Program-made: the position numbers and the translations under genes
In this document: in pieces, positions 8,421 to 16,437 of the stretch
Layout of the letters: every line of letters starts with the position of its first letter
How positions within the stretch are numbered: position 1 is the first letter of the stretch
Assembly (NCBI RefSeq): GCF_003443995.1
Contig: NZ_QWEY01000004.1
Span: 186,001 to 250,000, forward strand
From: Pseudotabrizicola alkalilacus
GTDB lineage: Bacteria; Pseudomonadota; Alphaproteobacteria; Rhodobacterales; Rhodobacteraceae
Direction of reading: 5' to 3'
Length of the DNA: 64,000 nt
The notes under the pieces: generated by a model
Databases searched by the model: none
Told to the model about the DNA's origin: nothing
The model's input: the letters and a program-made list of their open reading frames with translations, nothing else

Positions 8421-8918
8421 ATGAAAACCAAGACCCTGAACGATCTCTTTCTCGAAAATCTGAAAGACATCTACTACGCAGAACGCAAGATCCTGAAGGC
8501 GCTGCCCAAGATGGCCCGAGGGGCGCAATCCGATGATCTGAAGGCTGCGTTTGAAAAACATGCCGAAGAAACCCAGACCCATGTGGAGCGTCTTCAGCAG
8601 GTGTTCGAAATCCTCGGCAAACGGGCTGTCGGCAAGACCTGCCCCGCCATTGAGGGGATCATCGAAGAAGGCGAAGAGGTTCTGGAGACCTTCAAGGGCA
8701 TGCCAGCCATTGATGCGGGCCTTGTCGCTGCTGCGCAGGCTGTCGAGCATTATGAGATCGCCCGCTATGGCACTCTGAAACGCTGGGCCGAGGTTCTCGG
8801 CATGAAAGATGCAGCCAAGCTGCTGGACGCCACCCTGAAAGAGGAATCGGCGACTGACGAAGCCTTGACCGGATTGGCTGATGGCTCTGTCAATCAGGCT
8901 GCGCTCGAAGCTGCCTGA
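8421..8918 (+). CDS. Ferritin-like DUF892 (YciE/YciF) stress protein
   Basis: 165 aa. The family signature is complete: LNDLFLENLKDIYYAERKIL, KALPKMARGAQSDDLKAAFE, KHAEETQTHVERLQQVFEIL and a C-terminal pair of helices with EHYEIARYGTLKRWAEVLG. Conserved Glu/His residues (AERK, HAEET, EHYE, KEES) are placed to form a di-iron centre in a four-helix bundle. YciF-type proteins are induced by stress in enterobacteria; the substrate is unknown. The gene stands alone between a GGAAC-N16-GGTT promoter and a terminator. AGTGAGCG before the ATG is a weak ribosome-binding site. Confidence 0.93.
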   Translation: MKTKTLNDLFLENLKDIYYAERKILKALPKMARGAQSDDLKAAFEKHAEETQTHVERLQQVFEILGKRAVGKTCPAIEGIIEEGEEVLETFKGMPAIDAGLVAAAQAVEHYEIARYGTLKRWAEVLGMKDAAKLLDATLKEESATDEALTGLADGSVNQAALEAA

Positions 8919-8967
8919 GCTTTCGAAAGCAATCCCGCTCTCTGTTCCCTTGCTTTCGACGGCAGAG

Positions 8968-9000
8968 GGTGGTCCCGCGCACTGCGGGGCCACCTTTATT
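8968..9000 (+). terminator. Rho-independent terminator after the DUF892 gene
   Basis: Arms 8968-8978 and 8984-8994 form an 11-bp stem (GGTGGTCCCGC, one wobble) followed by TTTATT. Confidence 0.75.
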
Positions 9001-9044
9001 GCGTCTGGTTTGAAATACATCTGCCCCGCAAAATGGAGACGATC

Positions 9045-9377
9045 ATGCCGCAAACATCAGATAACCGCACAGATCCCGGCACGGCCGGTGCCGCCACAAG
9101 CCTGTCCATCGAAGCGGTCGAAGGCCGCCTTCTGGCCCAGCGCAAGGTGCTGGCGCTGATCCTTGCCCAGTTGCTGAGGCAGGATGGCGGACGCGATCTG
9201 CGTGACGCGTTGGATACTGTATCGGTCATGCAGGATCATCAGGAAGATCCCGGCGCGGTTCCTGACGGCCCGGAAATCATCGAAGGGGCAATGGCAGTGG
9301 AAATCCGCGAGATCGTGCGTGCCGCTGTGCGGGCACAGACCACGATGAACCCGGATGGGGCGAGCACGGCACAGTAG
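9045..9377 (+). CDS. Hypothetical protein, 110 aa
   Basis: Begins MPQTSDNRTDPGTAGAATSL and contains a helical stretch (SIEAVEGRLLAQRKVLALIL, AQLLRQDG) and a second helix (EIREIVRAAVRAQTTM). GGAG at 9035-9038 lies 6 nt before the ATG at 9045, which favours it over the in-frame ATG at 9033. No membrane segment or catalytic motif. It shares the stress cluster but I found no clear EcfG-type site upstream. Function unknown; seems real from codon usage and the ribosome-binding site. Confidence 0.6.
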   Translation: MPQTSDNRTDPGTAGAATSLSIEAVEGRLLAQRKVLALILAQLLRQDGGRDLRDALDTVSVMQDHQEDPGAVPDGPEIIEGAMAVEIREIVRAAVRAQTTMNPDGASTAQ

Positions 9378-9437
9378 CGCCCACCGAAAGCGCAGGCCGG
9401 CTGATTTGCTGGACGGATGCAGCGAATGATTTTGTGG

Positions 9438-9623
9438 TTAGCTGGGGATCGGCGGAAACTTGTCCTTGTCCGCCCTGACACTTTCCCCGGATGCCATCCG
9501 GTCACGCCGATGAAGGCGGTCAGCCAGCCGTTCGGCCTCCCGGTTAGACAGGGTCAGGCCAACGAGCGCGATCCCCAGAAGACTGCCAAAAACCACCACA
9601 GCCGTCAACATTTCGACATTCAT
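9438..9623 (-). CDS. Small single-pass membrane protein, 61 aa
   Basis: The N-terminal helix (MLTAVVVFGSLLGIALVGLTL, residues 5-25) spans the membrane once; the rest is charged (NREAERLADRLHRRDRMA), presumably cytoplasmic. AAGGAA lies 5 nt before the ATG at 9623. A GGAAC-N16-GGTT site is 35 nt upstream, so it is a probable general-stress target. No family recognised. Confidence 0.6.
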   Translation of the reverse strand: MNVEMLTAVVVFGSLLGIALVGLTLSNREAERLADRLHRRDRMASGESVRADKDKFPPIPS

Positions 9624-9657
9624 AGCGTTTCCTTTCCGTCACTCATCCTGATGGCCA

Positions 9658-9682
9658 AACCACCGGAAGTAGCCAATGTTCC
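9658..9682 (-). promoter_or_regulatory. EcfG-type promoter GGAAC-N16-GGTT
   Basis: Minus-strand GGAAC (9682-9678) and GGTT (9661-9658), 16 nt apart, 35 nt from the ATG of the 61-aa membrane protein and back-to-back with the site at 9722. Confidence 0.6.
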
Positions 9683-9721
9683 CGGCCAATCCGCCGACCG
9701 CGATGCAGTTCAGGTCGGGGC

Positions 9722-9746
9722 GGAACAATTCCGCGGCTGATCTGTT
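9722..9746 (+). promoter_or_regulatory. EcfG-type promoter GGAAC-N16-TGTT
   Basis: GGAAC at 9722-9726 and TGTT at 9743-9746 with a 16-nt spacer; 81 nt upstream of the PRC-barrel gene start. Confidence 0.5.
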
Positions 9747-9826
9747 GTCACGGTGAGATCGCTGCCGCGCAGGTGGCATTTCTTTACCGGGTGCATTGCA
9801 ACGCACCAGCAACACAGGAGGTCGTC

Positions 9827-10123
9827 ATGGACCACAGCAAACACACTGCAATCCCCTCGCATGAACTGAACGAAGCTCTTCTTGCCAATGCCCCGATCTA
9901 CGGGGCGGATGACGAAAAGGTCGGAACGGTTTCACATGTTCACGGTCAAGGGCCAACAATGCATGTTGTGCTGGATGTCGGCGGGTTTCTCGGGATCGGC
10001 TCCAAACAGGTGCTGGTCAGCGTAGATCAGCTAAATCTGATGCGCGACGAAAATGGCAAGGTGCATGGCACGACGCCATGGACCAAAGACCAGCTGAAAG
10101 ACCTGCCAGAGCATACAGACTGA
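9827..10123 (+). CDS. PRC-barrel domain protein
   Basis: 98 aa. The core (APIYGADDEKVGTVSHVHGQ, MHVVLDVGGFLGIGSKQVLV, SVDQLNLMRDENGKVHGTTP) is a PRC-barrel, a small beta-barrel used as a protein-protein or RNA-processing module and frequent in stress-induced alphaproteobacterial proteins. The ATG at 9827 follows ACAGGAGG; the frame extends upstream to 9773 without support. A GGAAC-N16-TGTT site lies upstream. Cytosolic; binding partner unknown. Confidence 0.85.
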   Translation: MDHSKHTAIPSHELNEALLANAPIYGADDEKVGTVSHVHGQGPTMHVVLDVGGFLGIGSKQVLVSVDQLNLMRDENGKVHGTTPWTKDQLKDLPEHTD

Positions 10124-10198
10124 GCTCACCCCGGCGCGTGACATCTTCCCCTCGCATGCGCCGGGACACCCTCACCCCTTCAAGAAATCGAGATAAGA

Positions 10199-10882
10199 AT
10201 GGATCAGCCGGTCGTCGCCTTTGACTGGATGCGCATGTTTCTGGGGGATGCGCCGCCATTGTTTCTCGTGGAAATCGTCTTTCGCATCGGGGTGATATGG
10301 CTCTGGACCCTCGCGCTGTTGCGATGGATCGGCGGACGCAGCATCGCACAGCTGTCGCTGACCGAATTCCTGCTTGTCATCGCCTTGGGATCGGCTGTCG
10401 GCGACTCGCTGTTTTACCCGGATGTACCACTGGTGCATGCCATGTTGGTGGTGTTTGGCATTGTCTGCCTGGATAAACTGGTTGATGTCGTGATCCGCCG
10501 GTGGACCAAGGTCAAAGCGGTGATTGACGGTCAGCCCCATGAAGTCCTGCACAATGGCCAGATCCTGAATGATGGTCTGAACATTCACAGGATCGGCGCC
10601 TTCGAATTGATGGAAATGCTGCGGATGAAAGGTGTAATGAACCTTGCTTCAGTCAGCCACGCCTATATCGAACCGTCGGGCCAGCTGTCGGCCTTTCCTG
10701 CACAACAGCCGGGATTGGGTCTTCCCATCGTTCCACCGCCAGAACTGGGAACTGTCCCTCCCGGAGATGGGCAAAACTGTTGCTGCAGCTGTGGGTTGTT
10801 GCGCGACGATCCGGGCCGATGCCCCGCCTGTGGCGCCATCCGCCAGACCCCCGCAACACAGGCCAAACAATGGAATGGCTGA
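10199..10882 (+). CDS. DUF421 (YetF/YcaP-type) membrane protein with C-terminal zinc-ribbon-like tail
   Basis: 227 aa. Three N-terminal transmembrane helices (LFLVEIVFRIGVIWLWTLAL, FLLVIALGSAVGD, HAMLVVFGIVCLDKLVDVVI) precede the cytoplasmic DUF421 domain (KAVIDGQPHEVLHNGQILND, ELMEMLRMKGV, VSHAYIEPSGQLSAF). The tail carries NCCCSCGLLRDDPGRCPACG, a CxxC...CxxC zinc-ribbon arrangement. It lies 75 nt after the PRC-barrel gene and may share its promoter. Function of the family is poorly known. Confidence 0.85.
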   Translation: MDQPVVAFDWMRMFLGDAPPLFLVEIVFRIGVIWLWTLALLRWIGGRSIAQLSLTEFLLVIALGSAVGDSLFYPDVPLVHAMLVVFGIVCLDKLVDVVIRRWTKVKAVIDGQPHEVLHNGQILNDGLNIHRIGAFELMEMLRMKGVMNLASVSHAYIEPSGQLSAFPAQQPGLGLPIVPPPELGTVPPGDGQNCCCSCGLLRDDPGRCPACGAIRQTPATQAKQWNG

Positions 10883-10997
10883 GAAAATCGTTCAACGTCA
10901 CTGCGCACACGGGCACGCGGCCGCACTAACCTCATGAAACAGGACCAGGACCAACCGGACCACCTTCAACAATAACAAAGTGAAGCAGGAGCACACA

Positions 10998-11165
10998 GTG
11001 GCAGGTGAACCAACGCGGCAGATCAGCCCCACGGCAGAATGCGCAGATCAGCTTGATCGCTGCCTGCGGCGTGCGTTTGAGACCGATGTGACGGCCCCTT
11101 TGCCTGAGCATTTGCAACGGCTTATAGATGCGATGCAAAACAAGCTCCCACGTTCAGACCCGTAA
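10998..11165 (+). CDS. Second small NepR-like protein, 55 aa
   Basis: GTG start at 10998 with AGGAG 6 nt before; an alternative GTG at 10980 lacks such a site. The sequence has a helix (CADQLDRCLRRAFETDV), then APLPEHLQRLIDAM (residues 33-46), the helix-turn-helix-like clamp pattern of NepR (E/A-x-x-P followed by a leucine-rich helix). Weaker than a textbook NepR, so the call is tentative. It lies 0.7 kb from a response regulator whose C-terminus looks like sigma region 2, the type of partner NepR binds. Confidence 0.5.
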   Translation: MAGEPTRQISPTAECADQLDRCLRRAFETDVTAPLPEHLQRLIDAMQNKLPRSDP

Positions 11166-11393
11166 CCCGCGTCCTCCGACCGCCTTTCTCTGCGCCGGTG
11201 CATAGGTCGCGCGTCTGCCCGGCCTTGGTCGACCGTGTTTTCTCTGGCGACATTCGAGAGCAAGGACCAGCCGCTGCCGAGCGGGTCATTTGCGTCCAAA
11301 GCCCCCTGCCGCAGGCATCCGATCTTTTCGTCGGAGCCTCCGGCGGGAGGCTTTCGGCGCGGATGAAATCACAGGCGCGCGTACTGGTTGCAG

Positions 11394-11681
11394 TCAGTTC
11401 TGTGGGGGTTTACCGGTCGGGGTTGGGGATATGCTTGCGGTCCCATCCCCCAGATCGCGCCTGCGGCGTATATCCTCGGGGTCGAACTGTTCGTCTTGCC
11501 CGTTGTCGTTCGGATCTTCGTCCAAAGGGTCATTTCCTGGCAGGATATTGCCCTCTTCGTCAGCCGGGAGCGTATCATCCTGCGGCCAAGGCAGGTCATC
11601 GCGGGCCTGATCAAAAACCGGCACCTGATCGTCAGCTGGCTGGTCTGTGGTCTCAGTTGGTTTTTCTGGGTGGCTGGTCAT
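11394..11681 (-). CDS. Acidic, probably disordered protein, 95 aa
   Basis: Begins MTSHPEKPTETTDQPADDQV and is strongly acidic and proline-rich (PADEEGNILPGNDPLDEDPN) with no hydrophobic core. GGAG lies 9 nt before the ATG. A GGAAC-N16-GGAT site is 30 nt upstream, one base from the stress promoter consensus. A long open frame on the opposite strand covers the same bases but lacks protein-like features. The bases 11166-11393 upstream of its stop hold only a short hairpin (11336-11351) with no clear role. Confidence 0.6.
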   Translation of the reverse strand: MTSHPEKPTETTDQPADDQVPVFDQARDDLPWPQDDTLPADEEGNILPGNDPLDEDPNDNGQDEQFDPEDIRRRRDLGDGTASISPTPTGKPPQN

Positions 11682-11711
11682 CGGGTACTCCTATTCCTTC
11701 GGTAAGGAGTA

Positions 11712-11736
11712 ATCCATTCCAAGGGTCAAACGTTCC
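11712..11736 (-). promoter_or_regulatory. Near-consensus EcfG-type promoter GGAAC-N16-GGAT
   Basis: Minus-strand GGAAC (11736-11732), then 16 nt, then GGAT (11715-11712); one base from GGTT. It lies 30 nt before the acidic protein gene. Confidence 0.4.
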
Positions 11737-11825
11737 CTCGGACAAGACCCCTCGCGCGTATCTGTTATGCCGAGGTCGATCAGACAGGCCAAGCTATGGT
11801 ACTGACCTGCGTGCCGGTGATTTCC

Positions 11826-12389
11826 TCAGTTCATCAGCTCACGGCCACGCGTCTTCAGTGCTTTGTCCATCAGGACATGCAACCACTCTGCCAGCTGCGG
11901 AGTTTCACCAAGAGCCCGGTTTTCCACAAGCGCCAGCGTCAGCGTGGCCTCGACGAGCCGATCGGCGGCCAGAGAATCCTTCAGGATCAGCCGCGCCGAA
12001 AGGCGCAGCCGTGGCAGCAGGGCGATTATGCTGGCTTCGTGCAGCTTGCGGCTCAGTTGCGTGGCGGCTTCCTGCGCAACAAGAGGTTTGGGCAGCCGCG
12101 CGATATGGGCAAAACGTCGGGGAATCGCCGCAAGATCCTGCGCGGAATAAAAAACAAACGGAACTGCGGCATCCATCAATTCATCTGCCAGAGGATAAAC
12201 CTTGTGGCCCCGCAAATTCAGGTCAAGCACTGCCATTTCTGCCTTGGCTGTATGGTCAAGCGCAGCGGCAACAGTGGAAAACGGTCCAAGCACATGCGCG
12301 CGTGCTGCGCGAAAGTGATCTGCCAAGTCGGCGGCAATCAGAAAATCATCCTCGACGATCATGACATTGCGGCCAGTAAGACTTTGCAT
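11826..12389 (-). CDS. Response regulator with C-terminal sigma-region-2-like domain
   Basis: 187 aa. Residues 1-110 are a receiver domain: acidic pair E13/D14 in MIVEDDFL, phospho-acceptor D56 in AVLDLNL, and K101 in ARLPKP. Residues 120-184 (ALLPRLRLSARLILKDSLAA, DRLVEATLTLALVE, LAEWLHVLMDKALKTRGRE) follow the helix pattern of ECF sigma region 2. PhyR, the general-stress anti-anti-sigma factor, has the sigma-like part first and the receiver last; here the order is reversed. The ATG at 12389 is preferred over a TTG at 12410. The sigma-like assignment is inference from residue pattern. The 229 bases between this start and the EamA gene stop show nothing definable. Confidence 0.7.
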   Translation of the reverse strand: MQSLTGRNVMIVEDDFLIAADLADHFRAARAHVLGPFSTVAAALDHTAKAEMAVLDLNLRGHKVYPLADELMDAAVPFVFYSAQDLAAIPRRFAHIARLPKPLVAQEAATQLSRKLHEASIIALLPRLRLSARLILKDSLAADRLVEATLTLALVENRALGETPQLAEWLHVLMDKALKTRGRELMN

Positions 12390-12618
12390 CTTGTATCCGT
12401 ATCGTGTCAAAAGCCCTGTGCTACATCAGGCCCGGCGGGAAGGGCCAAGCCCCCCTTCGTATGAACCCATGGCCCAAAGCTGCGACTCGGCCTGCATCTG
12501 ATATAGTATCGTTCAAATCCAATTGGTTGTTTAGCCATATCTCTTACGCTTGCAACTTTCCGCCGATGCCTTGCGATTCTCCATCCATACAAAAGCTCGC
12601 CCGCTTTTCCGACGCCAT

Positions 12619-13476
12619 TCAGCGTCGCAGAACGATCAGACCTGACGCAACGATAAGCGCCGCGCCGATCAGCATGGCCGGCGCGGGTACATCACCAAAG
12701 ATCAGGAAGCCGAAAGCAGCGCCCCAGACCAGCAAGGAATATTGCAGCGGTGCGACGACAGAGGCATCGGCAAGCTTCAGCGCGCGGGTCACCAGCATAT
12801 GAGCCGCCGTCGCCACCACCCCCAGCAGAAAGAGCAGCGCCAGATCGCCACCCGAACGCAGGGGCTGCCAGTCAAACGGCGCGAACACGAGCCCGGCAAG
12901 CCCCGCCGCCGCCAGCTGGAACAAGACCAGATCACGATCAGCCGTTTCGCGCAGTGACCGGCCCAGGATCATGATCCCGGCAAAGGCAGCGGTGCCCAAC
13001 AATGCAAAGAATGCGCCCGGACCGGACAGTTGTAGCGATGGGGCAAGCAGGATCAGCACGCCGACAAAGCCGACGGCCACGGCCATCCACGTGCGTTTGC
13101 CGACGCGTTCACCCAACAGAAAAGGCGAGATTGCCACAACATAGATCGGCGCGGCCATCCAGAACGCCATCACATCGGCGAGGGGCATGTAATACACGGC
13201 GAAGTAAAAGCAGAACACCTCTGCCGTTGCGCATACAGCGCGCAGCGCCTGCAAGCCCGGCCGGGGCGCAGAGCGAAGACGCGCAACAACGCGGTCGCCG
13301 CGCAGGATAAGGGGTGCCATGATCAGCAAGGCCGCCAGAGAGCGGAGCAGGATCACTTGCGCCACACCATAATCGGCAACCAGCCATTTGCCGATCGCAT
13401 CATTCCCGGCAAAAGCCGCCATGCCCAGCAGCATCAAAAGTGCGCCGGCCATGTTGCCGGTCAGTCCCGATTTCAT
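12619..13476 (-). CDS. EamA/DMT-family permease
   Basis: 285 aa, ten predicted transmembrane helices in two EamA repeats: the first from GALLMLLGMAAFAGNDAIGK to GFVGVLILLAPSL, the second from GAFFALLGTAAFAGIMILGR to AMLIGAALIVASGLIVLRR. Inner-membrane metabolite exporter or importer of unknown substrate. It is 87 nt downstream of dctP in the same direction but separated by a strong stem-loop, so it may be only partly co-expressed with the TRAP operon. Confidence 0.9.
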   Translation of the reverse strand: MKSGLTGNMAGALLMLLGMAAFAGNDAIGKWLVADYGVAQVILLRSLAALLIMAPLILRGDRVVARLRSAPRPGLQALRAVCATAEVFCFYFAVYYMPLADVMAFWMAAPIYVVAISPFLLGERVGKRTWMAVAVGFVGVLILLAPSLQLSGPGAFFALLGTAAFAGIMILGRSLRETADRDLVLFQLAAAGLAGLVFAPFDWQPLRSGGDLALLFLLGVVATAAHMLVTRALKLADASVVAPLQYSLLVWGAAFGFLIFGDVPAPAMLIGAALIVASGLIVLRR

Positions 13477-13498
13477 TCCAAGGCCCCGTTGTCATTCA

Positions 13499-13532
13499 GG
13501 CACCCGAAGGCTGGTATCGGCCTCCGGGTGCC
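13499..13532 (-). terminator. Stem-loop between TRAP receptor gene and EamA gene
   Basis: GGCACCCG at 13499-13506 pairs with CGGGTGCC at 13525-13532, with an inner GGC/GCC extension. No clear T-run follows on the minus strand, so it may be a terminator or an mRNA-stabilising hairpin. Confidence 0.5.
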
Positions 13533-13563
13533 CGGTCAGTGAAAGACGCTTTCGCTGCGGCGG

Positions 13564-14577
13564 TTACTGGGCGGCACGCAGTTCGGTCAGGATCTGCTGA
13601 ACCTGATCCACAACATCTTCCCCGATGGTCGCTTTGTGCTTTTCATAAACGACCTGCGATTTCTCCAGCATCGCCGCCTGATCTTCGGGCGAGATGGTGT
13701 TGAACTTCAAGCCAGCCTCTTCCATCTTGGCCAGTGATTTCAGGTTCAGCTCCTGAATCGCCGCGCGCTCGACATCGCGTCCGACGATGGTGCAATCGCG
13801 CAGCGCCTGCTGCTCTTCGGGCGAGTAGGTGTTGAAGATCGCCTTCGAGAACAGGAACAGGAACGGCGTATAGGCATGCCGGGTTTCGCTGATGTAAGAC
13901 TGCACCTCGTAGAATTTTGAGGTGTCGATGGTCACATAGGGGTTTTCCTGTGCGTCAATCGCCTTGGTTTCCAGCGCCGAGAACACCTCGCCAAACGACA
14001 TCGGCGTGGCATTGGCGCCAAAGTTCGAGAACGTGTCGAGGAAGATGTTGTTCTGCATCACCCGCACCTTCATGCCCTCGAAATCTTCCCAGGTCTCAAT
14101 GGGCCGTTGAGAGTTGGACATATTGCGGAAGCCGTTTTCCCAATAGCCCAGATTGACCAGCCCGATGGCATCCAGCTTTTCGTTCAGGCTTTCGCCAAAT
14201 GGCCCGTCCATCACGGCATAGGCCTCTTCCGGGCTGCGGAACAGGAAGGGCAGGTCAAAGACGCCAAGTGCGGATTCCATGCCGACGAGCGGCGAGGAGG
14301 AGGTGACAACCGCCTCTTGCAGCCCGCTGCGCACCGCTTGCGTGGCCTGCAGGTCACCGCCAAGAGCGCCGCCCCAGAAACCCTGCATCTTCATCATGCC
14401 ACCGGTTTTCTCGTCCAGACAGGCCTGCATGGCCTGCATGCCCACGGCGACCGGATGATCCTCATTGATGCCGTTCGAGACACGGAATGACCGCTCGGTG
14501 AACTGCGCAAAGGCCGGGCTGGCCGCCGCGACGATGGTTGTCAGGAACAGTGCCGTTTTCAGTGCAGAGTGTTTCAT
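13564..14577 (-). CDS. dctP: TRAP transporter substrate-binding protein (DctP family)
   Basis: 337 aa with a signal peptide (ALFLTTIVAAASPAFAQ). The periplasmic receptor fold shows HPVAVGMQAM, VFDLPFLFRSPEEAYAV, GYWENGFRNMSNSQRPI and GMKVRVMQN, whose Arg normally salt-bridges the carboxylate of the ligand. It captures an organic or sugar acid for the DctQM permease. GGAGGGAAACT precedes the ATG. Last gene of a minus-strand operon after the XylX-type dehydratase, DctQ and DctM; the context suggests a sugar acid such as a pentonate as ligand (inference). Confidence 0.93.
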   Translation of the reverse strand: MKHSALKTALFLTTIVAAASPAFAQFTERSFRVSNGINEDHPVAVGMQAMQACLDEKTGGMMKMQGFWGGALGGDLQATQAVRSGLQEAVVTSSSPLVGMESALGVFDLPFLFRSPEEAYAVMDGPFGESLNEKLDAIGLVNLGYWENGFRNMSNSQRPIETWEDFEGMKVRVMQNNIFLDTFSNFGANATPMSFGEVFSALETKAIDAQENPYVTIDTSKFYEVQSYISETRHAYTPFLFLFSKAIFNTYSPEEQQALRDCTIVGRDVERAAIQELNLKSLAKMEEAGLKFNTISPEDQAAMLEKSQVVYEKHKATIGEDVVDQVQQILTELRAAQ

Positions 14578-14601
14578 AGTTTCCCTCCCAGGAATGTGTC
14601 G

Positions 14602-15879
14602 TCAGTAAAACCATCTTGCCGGTACGATCACGATGTTGGGGAATGCCACCAGCAACAGGATCACCAGAATCTGGGCGATGAGGAACGGCCATACCCCCCG
14701 GATGACCTTTCCAAGCGGCACCCGGCCCACGCCGCTGACCACGTTCAGCACCACGCCAACCGGCGGTGTCAGCAGGCCGATGCAGCAGTTCATGATGAAC
14801 ATCACCCCGAAATAGACCGGGTCGATCCCGGCCTTGGCGACGATCGGCATCAGCACCGGCGTCAGGATCAGAATTGTCGGCGTCAGATCCAGCGCGGTGC
14901 CCACCACAAGGATCAGCAGCATGATGACCAGCATCAACACGCGTGGACTCTCGATCAGTGGCTCGATGTAGCCGATGATTTCATTGGGGATGTTAGCCGC
15001 CGTGATCAGCCATGCCGAAACCAGCGCGGCGCAGACCAGAAACATGATTGCCGCCGTGGTCCGACCTGCCGCGATCAGCACGCCGGGCAAGTCTGAAATC
15101 TTGAGCTCGCGGTAGATGACCATGCCTACGAACAGCGCATAAAAAGCGGCGATCACCGCAGCTTCGGTCGGGGTAACCACACCCATCTTGATGCCGCCCA
15201 GAATGATCACCGGCATACCAAGCGCCCAGATTGCCCTGCCAGATGCGCGGCCCCGTTCGGCCCATCCGGTCCGTGGCAATGTTTCAACATTGTCGTTCCG
15301 CGCCACGATCAGCCAGGTCACGACAAGGGACAAACCCATCAGCATCCCCGGCACGATGCCCGCCATGAAAAGCTGTGAGATCGAGACGTTGGCGGCAACA
15401 CCAAAGATGATGAAGGCCATGGATGGCGGGATGACCGGAGCGATAACCCCGCCCGCCGCAATCAGCCCCGCCGAACGCGGCACGTTGTAGCCCGCCTTTG
15501 CCATCATCGGAATCAGAATCGCGGCGAGCGCCGCCGTATCTGCCGCAGCTGATCCCGAAATGGAGGCCATGATGATCGCCGCAATAATCGCAACCAGACC
15601 AAGCCCGCCCCGGATATGGCCGACACAGGTGATGGCAAATTCGATGATGCGTTTGGACAATCCGCCGGCATTCATCAGCTCGCCAGCAAGGATAAAGAAG
15701 GGAATGGCCAGCAGCGTAAAGGTATCTGCGCCGATCAGCATGTTCTGCGCGATGATCTGGGTGTTGAACATGCCCATGAAGGTCATGAGCATCACGCCGC
15801 AGAAGATCAGCGCAAAGGCCACCGGCACGCCAACCGCCATCGACGCCAGAAGCGAGACGATGAACACCAAAAGGGTCAT
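14602..15879 (-). CDS. dctM: TRAP transporter large permease
   Basis: 425 aa, about twelve transmembrane helices. Family motifs are clear: IPFFILAGELMNAGGLSKRI, SISGSAAADTAALAAILIPM, VIPPSMAFIIFGV and LDLTPTILILTPVLMPIV. It is the sodium-driven transport subunit that pairs with DctQ. Its start overlaps the dctQ stop by 4 nt, so it is translationally coupled. Confidence 0.95.
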   Translation of the reverse strand: MTLLVFIVSLLASMAVGVPVAFALIFCGVMLMTFMGMFNTQIIAQNMLIGADTFTLLAIPFFILAGELMNAGGLSKRIIEFAITCVGHIRGGLGLVAIIAAIIMASISGSAAADTAALAAILIPMMAKAGYNVPRSAGLIAAGGVIAPVIPPSMAFIIFGVAANVSISQLFMAGIVPGMLMGLSLVVTWLIVARNDNVETLPRTGWAERGRASGRAIWALGMPVIILGGIKMGVVTPTEAAVIAAFYALFVGMVIYRELKISDLPGVLIAAGRTTAAIMFLVCAALVSAWLITAANIPNEIIGYIEPLIESPRVLMLVIMLLILVVGTALDLTPTILILTPVLMPIVAKAGIDPVYFGVMFIMNCCIGLLTPPVGVVLNVVSGVGRVPLGKVIRGVWPFLIAQILVILLLVAFPNIVIVPARWFY

Positions 15880-16436
15880 TCTCCGCGCTCCCCGGCCTTG
15901 ACCGGCGGCCTTTCAGCGGTGTTGTACAGATCATCCATCTCGCCGCCAAATCCGCGGATCTCTGCCTCGGTAATGCGACCCGTGGCCAGACGGTACAGAC
16001 GCTCCAGCGTGATCAGGATGATCCCTGCCCCTGTGAACAACCCGATGCCATAGACCCATGCCATCGACAGGCCCGAGACCGGCGCGCTCATCGACGCGTT
16101 GATCGGCAGCTGTTTCCAGGTGCCATGAGTCAGCACAACAGCACAGCCCAGTATCAGCATGTCTGACAGACCCATCAGCACCAGCCGCCCGCGACGCCCG
16201 AACTGCGCGACAACGGTTTCCATCCCCATGTGCTGACGATGGTGGTAAACCACGACCGCGCCGATAAAGGTCAGCCAGACAAAGGCAAAGCGTGACAACT
16301 CATCCGACAGGGGCAGTCCCGAATTCATCGTGTAGCGCATGACGACGTTTACAAACACCATCAGAGCCATGGCTGACAGCAGCAGGGCAAGCAGGATGTC
16401 CAGGAACCGGAAGAAGAACCGCGACACCCTTGTCAT
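15876..16436 (-). CDS. dctQ: TRAP transporter small permease
   Basis: 186 aa with four predicted helices (FLDILLALLLSAMALMVFVN, FAFVWLTFIGAVVVY, LVLMGLSDMLILGCAVVLTH, VYGIGLFTGAGIILITL). The MRYTMNSGLPLSDELSRF loop is typical of DctQ. It starts 2 nt after the XylX-type gene ends, and its stop overlaps dctM. The C-terminal tail is charged and cytoplasmic. Confidence 0.92.
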   Translation of the reverse strand: MTRVSRFFFRFLDILLALLLSAMALMVFVNVVMRYTMNSGLPLSDELSRFAFVWLTFIGAVVVYHHRQHMGMETVVAQFGRRGRLVLMGLSDMLILGCAVVLTHGTWKQLPINASMSAPVSGLSMAWVYGIGLFTGAGIILITLERLYRLATGRITEAEIRGFGGEMDDLYNTAERPPVKAGERGE

Positions 16437-16437
16437 G

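Noticed and set aside
8421-8918. Long minus-strand frame opposite the DUF892 gene (8367-9053)
   Set aside because: DUF892 match on the plus strand is unambiguous; the other is a shadow.
11198-12364. Long plus-strand open frame of 388 codons
   Set aside because: It overlaps two better minus-strand genes, is rich in Arg, Ser, Pro and Cys without domains, and has no ribosome-binding site; a shadow frame.
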